Translations under genes and position numbers: made by a program
Part shown: in pieces, positions 35,893 to 44,482 of the stretch
Layout: each line of letters opens with the position of its first letter
Numbering within the stretch: the stretch's first letter is position 1
The notes under the pieces: model-generated
Told to the model about the DNA's origin: nothing
Database searches by the model: none
What the model saw: the letters and a program-made list of their open reading frames with translations, nothing else
Assembly: GCF_001613125.1 (NCBI RefSeq)
Contig: NZ_BDBT01000008.1
Span: forward strand, 1 to 64,000
Source of the DNA: Nocardia shimofusensis NBRC 100134
Lineage (GTDB): Bacteria > Actinomycetota > Actinomycetes > Mycobacteriales > Mycobacteriaceae
Length of the DNA: 64,000 nt
Reading direction: 5' to 3'

Positions 35893-37286
35893 CGCACACC
35901 CCCGCCGACCAGACTCGCGCGCAGCATGTCCGCGCGCTCGACGACCTTGACCCGCTCGCGGCCTTCCGGCTCGCCCAGCGAACGCTCGTGCGCGTCCAGG
36001 CGGTACCAACCGTCCCAGGTGGTGAAGGCGATCCCACGGGCGGTGAGGAAATCGACGACGGCGGCGGGATCGGGTTCGGCGGGTGGCGCCAGGTGCGGCC
36101 GGTCGGCGACCAGGCAGGCCACCGTCTCGTTGGCGTCGCCCTTGGTGTGGCCGATCAGGCCGACCGGGCCGCGCTTGATCCAACCGGTCACGTAGACACC
36201 GGGCAGGAACCGGCCCACACCCGCCGATTCCGCGAGCACGCGGCCCCCCTCGTTCGGAATCGTGCCCGTACGTTCGTCGAACGGGAGGTCGGGCGCGGCC
36301 TGCGAGAGGTAGCCGACGGCGCGGTAGACGGCTTGGATGTCCCAGTCTTTGAATACGCCGGTGCCTTTGACGTTGCCGGTGCCGTCGAGTTGGGTGCGTT
36401 CGGTGCGTAAACCGACGACTTTGCCGTTGTCGTCGCCGACGATTTCGGCGGGGGACTCGAAGAAGTGCAGGAACAGTTTGTGGGGGCGGGTGCCTTGGTC
36501 GCGGATGGCCCACTGTTCGAGGGTGTTGGCGACCATGTCGACCTGTTTGGAGTGGCGGCGGGCGGCTTCGGAGCCTTCGTCGTAGTCGATGTCCTCGGGG
36601 TCGACGATGACTTCGATGGTGGGGGAATGGTCGAGTTCACGCAGTTCCAAGGGCGTGAATTTCGCCTGGGCGGGGCCGCGTCGGCCGAATACGTGGACTT
36701 CGAGGGCTTTGTTGGCTTTGAGCCCTTCGTAGACGTTGGGCGGGATCTCGGTGGGCAGTAGTTCGTCGCCGGTTTTGGCGAGTACGCGGGCGACGTCGAG
36801 GGCGACGTTGCCGACGCCGAGGACGGCGACTTTCTGCGCGTGCAGGGGCCAGGTGCGGGGGACGTCGGGGTGGCCGTCGTACCAGGAGACGAAGTCGGCG
36901 GCGCCGTAGGAACCGTCGAGCTCGATGCCGGGGATGTTCAGGGCGCGGTCGGCGTTGGCGCCGGTGGAGAAGATCACCGCGTCGTAGAAGCGGCGCAGGT
37001 CGGAGAGGGTGATGTCGGTGCCGTAGTCGATGTTGCCCAGGAGCCGGACCTGGTCTTTGTCGAGCACTTTGTGCAGGGCGGTGATGATGCCCTTGATGCG
37101 GGGGTGGTCGGGTGCGACGCCGTAGCGGATCAGGCCGAACGGCGCGGGCATGCGTTCGTAGAGGTCGATGCTGACCTCGGCTTCGGACTTCATCAACGCG
37201 TCGGCGGCGTAGATCCCGGCGGGTCCGGCGCCCACGATCGCGATGCGGAGCGGGCGCTCGGCGGAGCCGATATCTCGAAAGCTCAT
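35889..37286 (-). CDS. Ferredoxin-NADP+ reductase, FprA type
   Basis: Predicted 465 residues of the adrenodoxin-reductase-like family. The FAD motif GAGPAG is at residues 19-24, the NADPH motif is VLGVGNVALDVARVL, and GVYVTGWIKRGPVGLIGHTKGDANETV is the conserved FAD segment near the end. It passes electrons from NADPH to a ferredoxin. The ferredoxin gene is directly upstream (10 bases). The middle part (about 36330-37200) uses noticeably fewer C-ending codons than its neighbours, with more GTG/TTG-type bases, an odd composition. Confidence 0.92.
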   Translation of the reverse strand: MSFRDIGSAERPLRIAIVGAGPAGIYAADALMKSEAEVSIDLYERMPAPFGLIRYGVAPDHPRIKGIITALHKVLDKDQVRLLGNIDYGTDITLSDLRRFYDAVIFSTGANADRALNIPGIELDGSYGAADFVSWYDGHPDVPRTWPLHAQKVAVLGVGNVALDVARVLAKTGDELLPTEIPPNVYEGLKANKALEVHVFGRRGPAQAKFTPLELRELDHSPTIEVIVDPEDIDYDEGSEAARRHSKQVDMVANTLEQWAIRDQGTRPHKLFLHFFESPAEIVGDDNGKVVGLRTERTQLDGTGNVKGTGVFKDWDIQAVYRAVGYLSQAAPDLPFDERTGTIPNEGGRVLAESAGVGRFLPGVYVTGWIKRGPVGLIGHTKGDANETVACLVADRPHLAPPAEPDPAAVVDFLTARGIAFTTWDGWYRLDAHERSLGEPEGRERVKVVERADMLRASLVGGGVR

Positions 37287-37296
37287 GTCCCCACAC

Positions 37297-37632
37297 TCAT
37301 TTCTCGTACGTCGCGACGAACGCGATGTCGACCCCGAGGTCGCCGACTCCGGCCGCGCTGCCCGGCGACCCGAGCGGCGCCGCCCGGCCGGGCAGGACTT
37401 CGGTGAAGAACGCGGTGTTGGCGGTCACGAAGCCCTCCTGGCCGGCCGGGATGTCCTCGGCGAGGTAGATCGCCTCGACCGGGCAGACCGGTTCGCAGGC
37501 GCCGCAGTCCACGCATTCGGTCGGATGGATATAAGCCATCCGGTCGCCGGTATAGATGCAGTCGACCGGGCATTCCTCGACGCACGCGCGGTCCATCACG
37601 TCCACGCAGGATTCTCCGATGACGAAGGTCAT
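37297..37632 (-). CDS. fdxA: Seven-iron-type ferredoxin
   Basis: Predicted 111 residues. Cysteines 9, 17, 21 and 25, then 40, 43, 46 and 50 (CVDCGACEPVCPVEAIY) match actinobacterial [3Fe-4S][4Fe-4S] ferredoxins, with the unusual C9-x7-C17 spacing. It has the extra C-terminal tail of this group. It overlaps the ABC ATPase gene by four bases, so it belongs to the operon and is the probable partner of the FprA-type reductase. Confidence 0.9.
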   Translation of the reverse strand: MTFVIGESCVDVMDRACVEECPVDCIYTGDRMAYIHPTECVDCGACEPVCPVEAIYLAEDIPAGQEGFVTANTAFFTEVLPGRAAPLGSPGSAAGVGDLGVDIAFVATYEK

Positions 37633-38387
37633 GACGCGGTCTCCTTCTCTACCGATTCGCCGAGCGCGGCGAGGATTTCATAACGGAGCCGGGCGAATTC
37701 GGGCTCGAAACGCGCGCCCGGCGCGCGCGGGTCCTCGATGTCGATCACCCGCTGAATGCGGGCGGGGCGGGCGGTGAGCAGCACGATCCGGTCGGCCAGC
37801 AGCAGCGCCTCGTCCACGTCGTGGGTCACGAAGAGCACCGTGGTGCGCCGCTGCTGCCACACCGACACCAGCAGTCGCTGCATATCGGCCCTGGTCTGGG
37901 CGTCGAGCGCACCGAAAGGCTCATCCATCAGCAGCACCCGCGGATGCGCGGCGAGAGTGCGGGCGAGCTGCACCCGCTGGCGCATGCCACCGGACAACGC
38001 CCCGGGCAGGTGGTCGCCGAAACCGCCGAGCCCCACCAGGTCCAGCAGTTCGAGCGCTTCGGCACGACGGTCCCGACGAGACACGCCGCGCAGTTTCAGG
38101 GCGAACTCGACATTGCGGCGCGCGCTGCGCCACGGCAGCAACGCGTCCTCCTGGAACACCATGGCGCACTGCTGGGCCACGGTGTCGGCTCCATCGACGC
38201 GGACCGTTCCCGCTACCGGCGTCAGCAACCCGGCCAGCGCACGCAGCACCGTGGACTTGCCGCAGCCGGAGGGACCGAGCAGCACCACGATCTGTCCCGC
38301 GGCGACATCGAGATCGACTTCGGCGGCGAGGCTGTTCCCGTAGGCGATGCGCAGACCCTCCAGCCGCACCGCGGCGCCGGCGCTCAT
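37629..38387 (-). CDS. ABC transporter ATP-binding protein, sulfonate/nitrate/taurine type
   Basis: Predicted 252 residues. Walker A is GPSGCGKST, the signature LSGGMRQR, Walker B VLLMDEPFGALD, and H-loop THDVDEA. The PWRSARRNVEFALKLRGV segment is typical of SsuB/TauB-type subunits. ATG 38387 overlaps the permease stop by four bases. Confidence 0.92.
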   Translation of the reverse strand: MSAGAAVRLEGLRIAYGNSLAAEVDLDVAAGQIVVLLGPSGCGKSTVLRALAGLLTPVAGTVRVDGADTVAQQCAMVFQEDALLPWRSARRNVEFALKLRGVSRRDRRAEALELLDLVGLGGFGDHLPGALSGGMRQRVQLARTLAAHPRVLLMDEPFGALDAQTRADMQRLLVSVWQQRRTTVLFVTHDVDEALLLADRIVLLTARPARIQRVIDIEDPRAPGARFEPEFARLRYEILAALGESVEKETAS

Positions 38388-39259
38388 CGCCCGGCCCTCG
38401 GCAGCCACCGGTTGACCCGGCGACCTGCCATTTCCACCAGCCAGGCCGTGCACCAGCCCAGCGCACCGATGGTGAGCATCCCGACGATCACGCTCGGATA
38501 GTCGAGCAGGCCATAGGACTGCCAGGTGAAGTACCCGATGCCGAACTGCCCGGAGATCATCTCCGCGCTGATCACACAGATCCAGGCCACTCCCATCGCC
38601 ACCGAGAGCCCGGAGAAGATGCCCGGCAGCGCACCGGGAAGCGCGATCTGGAACAGGATCTCGCGGCGGCGGGCGCCGAGGGTGTGCGCGGCTTCCTCCC
38701 ACACTCGGGGCAGCGCGTGCATGGCGTGGATGGTGGAGACCGCGACGGGAAAGAACGCGGCGAAGAAGGTGATGAACACGATGCCCTGCTCGCCGGTCGG
38801 GAACAGCAGAATCGCCAGCGGTACCAGCGCGATGGCCGGGATGGGCCGGAACACCTCGAGCACCGGCCGCAGCAGCGCGCTCACCGTCGCCGAGCGCCCG
38901 ATCGCCATGCCGACCAGCACGCCGGACACGGTCGCCAGCCCGAAGCCGACGAGGATCCGCCGGGTGCTGGCGACGATGTCACGGTAGTAGCTCGCCGCGC
39001 CCAGCTGGGTTCCGAAGGCGTCGAATACTTCGGCGGGCGTGGGAATCTTGTCGAACCGCAGCCAGAACACCACCTGGTTCTCGGTCAGCAGATACCAGGC
39101 GAACAGCAGTGCCAGCAGCGGCAGCGCCGTCAGCGCGGCGACTCGGGCCCGGCGCGCGCCCGCACGCGTGCGTTCGGCTCTTCTGGCCGCTCGCGGCGGC
39201 ACGATGACCTCGGCCGGCGCCGGGACAGGCGCGGTGAGGATGTCGGTGGATGTGGACAT
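38384..39259 (-). CDS. ABC transporter permease, sulfonate/nitrate/taurine type
   Basis: Predicted 291 residues with six transmembrane helices after a basic N-terminus. The EAA loop shows EEAAHTLGARRREILFQIALPGALPGIFSGL, as in SsuC/TauC permeases. It couples to the ATPase encoded next. The gap to the substrate-binding gene is 38 bases and contains no visible terminator. Confidence 0.92.
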   Translation of the reverse strand: MSTSTDILTAPVPAPAEVIVPPRAARRAERTRAGARRARVAALTALPLLALLFAWYLLTENQVVFWLRFDKIPTPAEVFDAFGTQLGAASYYRDIVASTRRILVGFGLATVSGVLVGMAIGRSATVSALLRPVLEVFRPIPAIALVPLAILLFPTGEQGIVFITFFAAFFPVAVSTIHAMHALPRVWEEAAHTLGARRREILFQIALPGALPGIFSGLSVAMGVAWICVISAEMISGQFGIGYFTWQSYGLLDYPSVIVGMLTIGALGWCTAWLVEMAGRRVNRWLPRAGR

Positions 39260-39297
39260 GGGGGACTCCTGTTTCCTGCCGTGCGGTCAGCGCGCTG

Positions 39298-40728
39298 TCA
39301 GCGCGCTGTCAGCGCGGCTCGGTAGTCGATGACCTCGGCGCCGGGATGTGCCTGGACATATCGCTGGGCGTCGGCGCGGATGGCGAACGGCAACAGCCGC
39401 TGGTCCGGGTCGGCGGCCGGATCGCTGACCCAGGTCGCGGTGGCGGCGAACAGCCGGATCCCGGTGCCGTGGTCGGGGACGTAGGCGGCGCGCACCGCCC
39501 CGGCATGACCGGCGATCTGCCGCAGCAGGCAGGTCGGGGTCTCGGCGACCGACGTGCCCGCGGCATCGGCGAACCAGACCTCCGAGGCGGTCGCCAGCCC
39601 GTCGACGACACCTCCGCACACCGGGTCGACGCCGCGCAGCGGTGCGGGGGCGGCGACCGAATCCCGGGCGGCGTCGTAGTCACCGCCGTATACCGCGCGA
39701 AGGTACTGGTCGTCGACGAACTCGCCGAGGTCCAGGTCCGACAGCGCGCCCAGGCTCTGCAGGAACGGCAGCAGCTCGGCCAGCGCGTCGACCAGCTGCG
39801 GCTTGATCGTCGGATCGAAGTTCACCAGGCCGGCGGGGCCGTTGTAGAGATAGACCACCTCGGCGGGCAGGCCGGTGAGCTCGGCGACCCGCTGCGCCGC
39901 CTGAAGCGGATTGCTGTTGAGATAGTCGGTGGTCTTGCGCTGAGCGGTCAGGAACGCCCGCACCACCTCCGGATGTTCGGTGGCGAATCGCTGACCGGCG
40001 ACCACGGCATGGAAGGTCGGGATGCCCGCGCTGCCACCGTCGTAGAGCAGCCTGGCCTTGCCGTCGTAGACGAGCTTCTGCGGCCACGGAACGAATTGGG
40101 CGAGAGCGGCCGCCTGATCGCCCTCCAGCGCCGACGCACCGACAGCCGGGTCCTGGCCGAGCAATTTCACGTCGTCGAGGGTCATTCCCATCGTTGCCAG
40201 GCCGGTGGACACCATGCCGTGCGCGGCCGAGCCGATGCTGGTGGAGATGACTTCGCCGCGCAGGTCGCTCAGGGTGGCGGCCGGGGAATCCAGCGGCACC
40301 ACCACCTGATTGAGCGAGCCGCGCATGTTGTAGCCGGTGACGGCGATCAGCGCGGATCGCACATCGGCGTGCTCGCGGGTCTTGGAGCCGTTGACCAGGA
40401 TCGGGGCGTCGCCCATCGAGCCGATGTCGACCTGCCCGGCGAGCATCTGCGCGGTGAGCGGCGGTCCCGCGGCGAAGTCCTTCCATTCGACGCGGTAGGT
40501 GACGCCCTCGGCCTTGCCCAGTTCGGCGAGTTCGGCTTCGAAGGTGCCCATGTCGCGCAACAGGGTGCCCGCGGTGACGGTGTTGATGGTCTTGGACTGA
40601 TAGCCGATATCGACGGTGACGATCTTGCCGTCGTCGCCCGCGCCACAGCCGGTCAGCAGGCCGGCGACAGCGCAGACGCCCGCGGTGAGAGCACAGGCCC
40701 GTACTCGGGCGAGGGTGAATATGGTCAT
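39298..40728 (-). CDS. ABC substrate-binding lipoprotein fused to a NosL-like C-terminal domain
   Basis: Predicted 476 residues. A lipoprotein signal with lipobox LLTGC (C28) anchors it. Residues about 35-350 form an SsuA/TauA-type binding domain (VDIGSMGDAPILVNGSK, MTLDDVKLLGQDPAVGASAL). A tail from about 365 has VCGG (C371), a further C400, AVRAAYVPDHGTG and PFAIRADAQRYVQAHPGAEVIDY, which follows the NosL copper-accessory pattern. This fusion is unusual. The length exceeds the 320-360 residues of ordinary family members. Three GTCAGCGCGCT repeats flank the stop codon (39288-39311), so the C-terminus could vary between strains. Confidence 0.82.
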   Translation of the reverse strand: MTIFTLARVRACALTAGVCAVAGLLTGCGAGDDGKIVTVDIGYQSKTINTVTAGTLLRDMGTFEAELAELGKAEGVTYRVEWKDFAAGPPLTAQMLAGQVDIGSMGDAPILVNGSKTREHADVRSALIAVTGYNMRGSLNQVVVPLDSPAATLSDLRGEVISTSIGSAAHGMVSTGLATMGMTLDDVKLLGQDPAVGASALEGDQAAALAQFVPWPQKLVYDGKARLLYDGGSAGIPTFHAVVAGQRFATEHPEVVRAFLTAQRKTTDYLNSNPLQAAQRVAELTGLPAEVVYLYNGPAGLVNFDPTIKPQLVDALAELLPFLQSLGALSDLDLGEFVDDQYLRAVYGGDYDAARDSVAAPAPLRGVDPVCGGVVDGLATASEVWFADAAGTSVAETPTCLLRQIAGHAGAVRAAYVPDHGTGIRLFAATATWVSDPAADPDQRLLPFAIRADAQRYVQAHPGAEVIDYRAALTAR

Positions 40729-40744
40729 GTCGGTCTCGGTTCTC

Positions 40745-40972
40745 TCAGCGCAGCAGCAGCGGGATGTTCACGGTGACGGCGCCGACCGGGCACCGCGCGG
40801 CGCACGGCCCGCAGTACCAGCATTCGTCGACGTGCATGTAGGCCTTGCCCGTCTCGGGGTGGATGGCGAGCGAATCGAGCGGGCACATGTCGACGCACAA
40901 GGTGCAGCCGTCGATGCATTTGGCTTCGTCGACCGTCACGGGGACGTCGACGCGGGAGTTGACCAGGGCCAT
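40745..40972 (-). CDS. 2[4Fe-4S] ferredoxin, AprB-like
   Basis: Predicted 75 residues. Cysteines 19, 23, 26, 30 and 51, 54, 57, 61 supply two [4Fe-4S] clusters; the first set has CxxxCxxCxxxCP, as in the beta subunit of adenylylsulfate reductases. The order flavoprotein, HEAT protein, this ferredoxin suggests it is the electron-transfer subunit of the flavoprotein. Its ATG overlaps the HEAT stop by one base (TGATG). Confidence 0.88.
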   Translation of the reverse strand: MALVNSRVDVPVTVDEAKCIDGCTLCVDMCPLDSLAIHPETGKAYMHVDECWYCGPCAARCPVGAVTVNIPLLLR

Positions 40973-41877
40973 CAGAGTTCCTTTCCGGAGTTGGCGATGC
41001 CGATGCGGGCGAAGGCGCGAACGTCGGCGTCCGGGTCCTCGAGTGCGGTGTGCAGCGCCGCGGTGATGTCACGGCGTTCGGCGATCCGTTCGGCCAAGGC
41101 GCGCACGGCGGCCTTGCGGACGTCGAGATTGGGGTCGGTGACCGCCGCGATCAGCGGCGCGGCGGCCAGGTCGGGATCGGCGGCGGCCAGCGCCAGCGCC
41201 GCCCCCTGCCGCACCTGCCAGGCCGGATCGGCCAGTGCGCCCTCGGCCACGCTCGCGGCGGTGGCATCGCATCCGGTGCCCGCCAGACCGGTCAGGGCGG
41301 CCGCGCGCACCAGCGGTTCGGGGTCGGCGGTCAGGTCGAGCAGGCTCACCGCGCCGCGCGGATCACCCACGGCGGCAATGCCTCTGGCGACCGCGATACG
41401 CACCTCGGGGTCGGGATCGGCGGCAGCGGCGGCGAGTTCGGTGAGGGCGTCCACCGAGGTGAAGCCGCCGACCACGGTCCGGCGCACGACCGGGTTCGGG
41501 TCGGCGAACCAGACGGCCAGCTCACCGGCCGTGACCAGTCGGTGCCGCCACAGCGCCTCGATCGCCGCCGATCGCACGGCCGGTTCCGCGGCGGTGGCAT
41601 TGGCGCGCAACGCGGCGGCGAACTCGGCGCCGGGCACCAGTACCTCGAGCAGTTCGGTGAGCAGGCCGATCGCGGCGTGCCGGACATCGACGTCCGGGTC
41701 GCCCAGCGCGGCCGCGAACAACGGCGTGGCCTCGGCCCATTCCTCGGTGGTCTCGCTGAGCACCGACAGCGCCGTGCGGCGTACCTCGGGATCGGAGTCG
41801 GTGAGGAAAGGGCGCAGGTCGTCGAGGTCGGGGCATTCCTCGGCGAGGTCCATCAGGACCAGCAGCCGGGCGCTCAT
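40972..41877 (-). CDS. HEAT-repeat protein
   Basis: Predicted 301 residues made of about nine HEAT-like repeats of 30-32 residues, each with a DPDxxVRxAA pattern (for example DSDPEVRRTALSVL, DPDVDVRHAAIGLL, DPNLDVRKAAVRAL). It has no catalytic motif. ATG 41877 overlaps the flavoprotein stop by four bases. In such an operon it may be a scaffold or assembly factor joining flavoprotein and ferredoxin; this is inferred from order only. Confidence 0.88.
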   Translation of the reverse strand: MSARLLVLMDLAEECPDLDDLRPFLTDSDPEVRRTALSVLSETTEEWAEATPLFAAALGDPDVDVRHAAIGLLTELLEVLVPGAEFAAALRANATAAEPAVRSAAIEALWRHRLVTAGELAVWFADPNPVVRRTVVGGFTSVDALTELAAAAADPDPEVRIAVARGIAAVGDPRGAVSLLDLTADPEPLVRAAALTGLAGTGCDATAASVAEGALADPAWQVRQGAALALAAADPDLAAAPLIAAVTDPNLDVRKAAVRALAERIAERRDITAALHTALEDPDADVRAFARIGIANSGKEL

Positions 41878-43637
41878 CGCCCACTCCACGCGCCGACGAG
41901 TTCCGGGGCGGCGGCGTCGGCGACACCGTCGGGGCGAACGAACCCCGGCACGGGCACGATGTAGGGCGCGACCGGCCTGGTGCGGAATTCCATCGCCCCC
42001 GAGGAGCCCCGGTACAGGTTCAGATGGCAGAACCAGTCGGCGTCGTCGCGGGCGGGCCAGTCGGCGCGCTGGTGGTAGAGGCCCCAGCGGCTTTCGGTGC
42101 GCCGGAGCGAGGCGCGCGCGGCCATCTCCGCGCAATCGCGGATGAAGCTCACCTCCGCGCACCGCATCAGCTCGTGCGGCGTGCTCGCGCCCATGGCCTC
42201 GATCTCCGGGCGCATCCGCTCGAATGCCTCCACACCGAGGGTGAGGTAGCTCTGGGCTTTGGGCGGTTGCAGGTAATCGTTGACGAAGCGGCGCAGCTTG
42301 TACTCGACCTGCGGCTGCGGCGGGCCGTCCGGATGGCGCAGCGGACGGTAGATCAGCTCGTGCGCGGCCGCGATCTGGTCCTCCGGCAGTTCGGGATGAG
42401 TGGCGCCGCGGGCGAATTCGCTCGCGTCCTCGCCCGCGATGTCGCCGTAGACGAACGCGCCGATCATGTAGTTGTGCGGAACCAGCGCCATGTCACCGGC
42501 CGCGTACAGGCCGGGCACGGTGGTGCGCGCGTGCTCGTCGACCCAGACGCCGGAAGCGGAATGCCCACTGCACAGCCCGATCTCGGAGATGTGCATCTCG
42601 ATGTCGCGGGTGCGGTAGTCGGTGCCGCGACCGGCGTGGAAGGTGCCGCGGGTGGGCCGTTCGGTGGTGTGCAGGATGCCTTCGATCTGGCTGATCGTGG
42701 CATCGGGCAGGTGGCTCAGCTTGAGGTAGATCGGGCCGCGGGCGCTGTCGAGTTCGCTCTTGACCTCGGCCATCATCTGGCCCGACCAGTAGTCGCAGTC
42801 GACGAAGCGGTTGCCCTCGGCGTTGACCTGGTAGCCGCCGAACGGATTGGCCACATAGGCGCACGCGGGACCGTTGTAGTCCTTGATCAGCGGATTGATC
42901 TGGAAGCATTCGATGCCCGACAGCTCCGCCCCGGCGTGATAGGCCATCGCGTAGCCGTCGCCGGCGTTGGTCGGGTTCTCATAGGTGCCGTAGAGATAGC
43001 CCGAGGACGGCAGTCCGAGCCGCCCGCAGGCACCCGCCGCCAGGATCACCGCGCCCGCCGAGATGGTGACGAATTCGCCCGTGCGGGTGTCGAATCCGAC
43101 CGCTCCGACGGCACGACCGTCCACCGTCAGCACCCGCACCGGCATCACCCGGTTGCTGATGGTGACCTTGGCGCGCACGTCGCGGGCGCGCAGCGTGCGG
43201 TAGAGGACCTTCTTCACATCGCGGCCCTCGGGCATCGGCAGCACATAGCTGCCGGAGCGGTGGACTTTGCGCACCGCGTACTCGCCGTGTTCGTCCTTCT
43301 CGAACTTCACGCCGTAGCTCTCGAGCCGTTGCACCATCTCGAATCCGCGGGTCGCGGTCTGATAGACGGTGCGCTGGTCGACGATGCCGTCGTTGGCGAC
43401 GGTGATGTCGGCGACGTAGTCCTCCGGGCTGGCCTTGCCGGGAACCACGGCGTTGTTCACCCCGTCCATGCCCATGGCCAGCGCGCCGGAGTGCCGGACG
43501 TGGGCCTTCTCCAGCAGCAGCACGTTCGCGCCGTGCCGTGCCGCGGTGAGCGCGGCCATGGTGCCCGCGGTGCCGCCGCCGACGACGAGCACATCGCAGA
43601 CCATTTCGCGGCGCTGCGTGACAGATGGAATCTGCAT
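41874..43637 (-). CDS. FAD-dependent oxidoreductase, AprA / fumarate-reductase flavoprotein type
   Basis: Predicted 587 residues. The FAD dinucleotide motif GGGTAG is at residues 20-25, and VPGLYAAGDMALVPHNYMIGAFVYGDIAGEDASEFA is the C-terminal FAD-binding segment of the FrdA/AprA superfamily. The internal GILHTTERPTRGTFHAGRG and HISEIGLCSGHSASG regions are closer to AprA-like proteins than to succinate dehydrogenase, but true adenylylsulfate reductase activity is not shown. AGAGG stands before ATG 43637. The gene starts five bases after the GntR stop. Confidence 0.88.
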   Translation of the reverse strand: MQIPSVTQRREMVCDVLVVGGGTAGTMAALTAARHGANVLLLEKAHVRHSGALAMGMDGVNNAVVPGKASPEDYVADITVANDGIVDQRTVYQTATRGFEMVQRLESYGVKFEKDEHGEYAVRKVHRSGSYVLPMPEGRDVKKVLYRTLRARDVRAKVTISNRVMPVRVLTVDGRAVGAVGFDTRTGEFVTISAGAVILAAGACGRLGLPSSGYLYGTYENPTNAGDGYAMAYHAGAELSGIECFQINPLIKDYNGPACAYVANPFGGYQVNAEGNRFVDCDYWSGQMMAEVKSELDSARGPIYLKLSHLPDATISQIEGILHTTERPTRGTFHAGRGTDYRTRDIEMHISEIGLCSGHSASGVWVDEHARTTVPGLYAAGDMALVPHNYMIGAFVYGDIAGEDASEFARGATHPELPEDQIAAAHELIYRPLRHPDGPPQPQVEYKLRRFVNDYLQPPKAQSYLTLGVEAFERMRPEIEAMGASTPHELMRCAEVSFIRDCAEMAARASLRRTESRWGLYHQRADWPARDDADWFCHLNLYRGSSGAMEFRTRPVAPYIVPVPGFVRPDGVADAAAPELVGAWSGR

Positions 43638-43642
43638 GGGGA

Positions 43643-44482
43643 TCAACCTCTTTCGTAGGGATCGCGGGGGTCGTGCGGAGCGTGGGGGACGCCGGGAACA
43701 CGCCGTGGCGTCACCGGAACCCGGTCCAGGCGGCCGGACAGCGAGAACCGGTCGCCGCGATAGCGGATGTACTCGAGATCCACGGGCCGCCCCGAGTCGG
43801 TATAGGTGAGCCGCTCGACGAACAGCAGGGGCGAGCCCGTGCGCACCTGCAGCAGTCCGGCGACGGTCGGGTCGGCGGCCACCGCTTCGATGGCCACGGC
43901 GGCCGACCCGAGCGGCAGGCCGAGTTCGGCTTCGAGCAGCCCGAAGACGTCGCAGCCGGCCAGATCCTTGCCGAGCAGGGGCTCGCCGACATCGGCGGTG
44001 AGGTAGCTGGCGTCCAGAGACAGCGGCGTGCCGTCGAGGAAACGCACCCGCTCCAACGCGACGACCGGAGTGCCGGGGGTGAGCTCGAGCCGTTCGGCCA
44101 CCACCGGTGTCGCGGGCACGACCTCGGCGAGCAGCACCTGGTTGGTGACGCGTTCGGATCGGGTCTCGAAAGTCTCGGCCAGCCCGCGCAATCGGTCGAG
44201 TCCTTGCACCGCCTTGTCGGCGACCACGAAGGTGCCCGCGCCGGGAACCCGGTCGATCAGCCCTTCGTCGCGCAGCAGGGTGAACGCGTCACGCACGATA
44301 TTGCGGCTGGTGCCGAAGTCCGCGGCGAGCTGGGCTTCGGCGGGCAACGGGCGATCTCCGTAGACGCCGCTACGGATACGGTCGCGCAGAATGTCGCGGA
44401 TGCGCCGGGCCGGGGCGCTGCGCCGCCCGGTTCCCGGATCAGGCGGCCGGGGGCGGGCCGCCGAGGCAGGACTGGGTTTCAT
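43643..44482 (-). CDS. GntR family regulator with UTRA domain, first gene of the operon
   Basis: Predicted 279 residues. The winged helix (about residues 25-90) shows RDILRDRIRSGVYGDRPLPAEAQLAADFGTSRNIVRDAFTLLRDEGLIDRVPGAGTFV. A UTRA ligand domain follows (about 110-260), ending SGRPVDLEYIRYRGDRFSL. HutC-type regulators bind small metabolites. It is co-directional with and five bases before the flavoprotein gene, so it probably autoregulates the operon. The N-terminal 22 residues are Pro/Arg/Ala-rich. Confidence 0.9.
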   Translation of the reverse strand: MKPSPASAARPRPPDPGTGRRSAPARRIRDILRDRIRSGVYGDRPLPAEAQLAADFGTSRNIVRDAFTLLRDEGLIDRVPGAGTFVVADKAVQGLDRLRGLAETFETRSERVTNQVLLAEVVPATPVVAERLELTPGTPVVALERVRFLDGTPLSLDASYLTADVGEPLLGKDLAGCDVFGLLEAELGLPLGSAAVAIEAVAADPTVAGLLQVRTGSPLLFVERLTYTDSGRPVDLEYIRYRGDRFSLSGRLDRVPVTPRRVPGVPHAPHDPRDPYERG

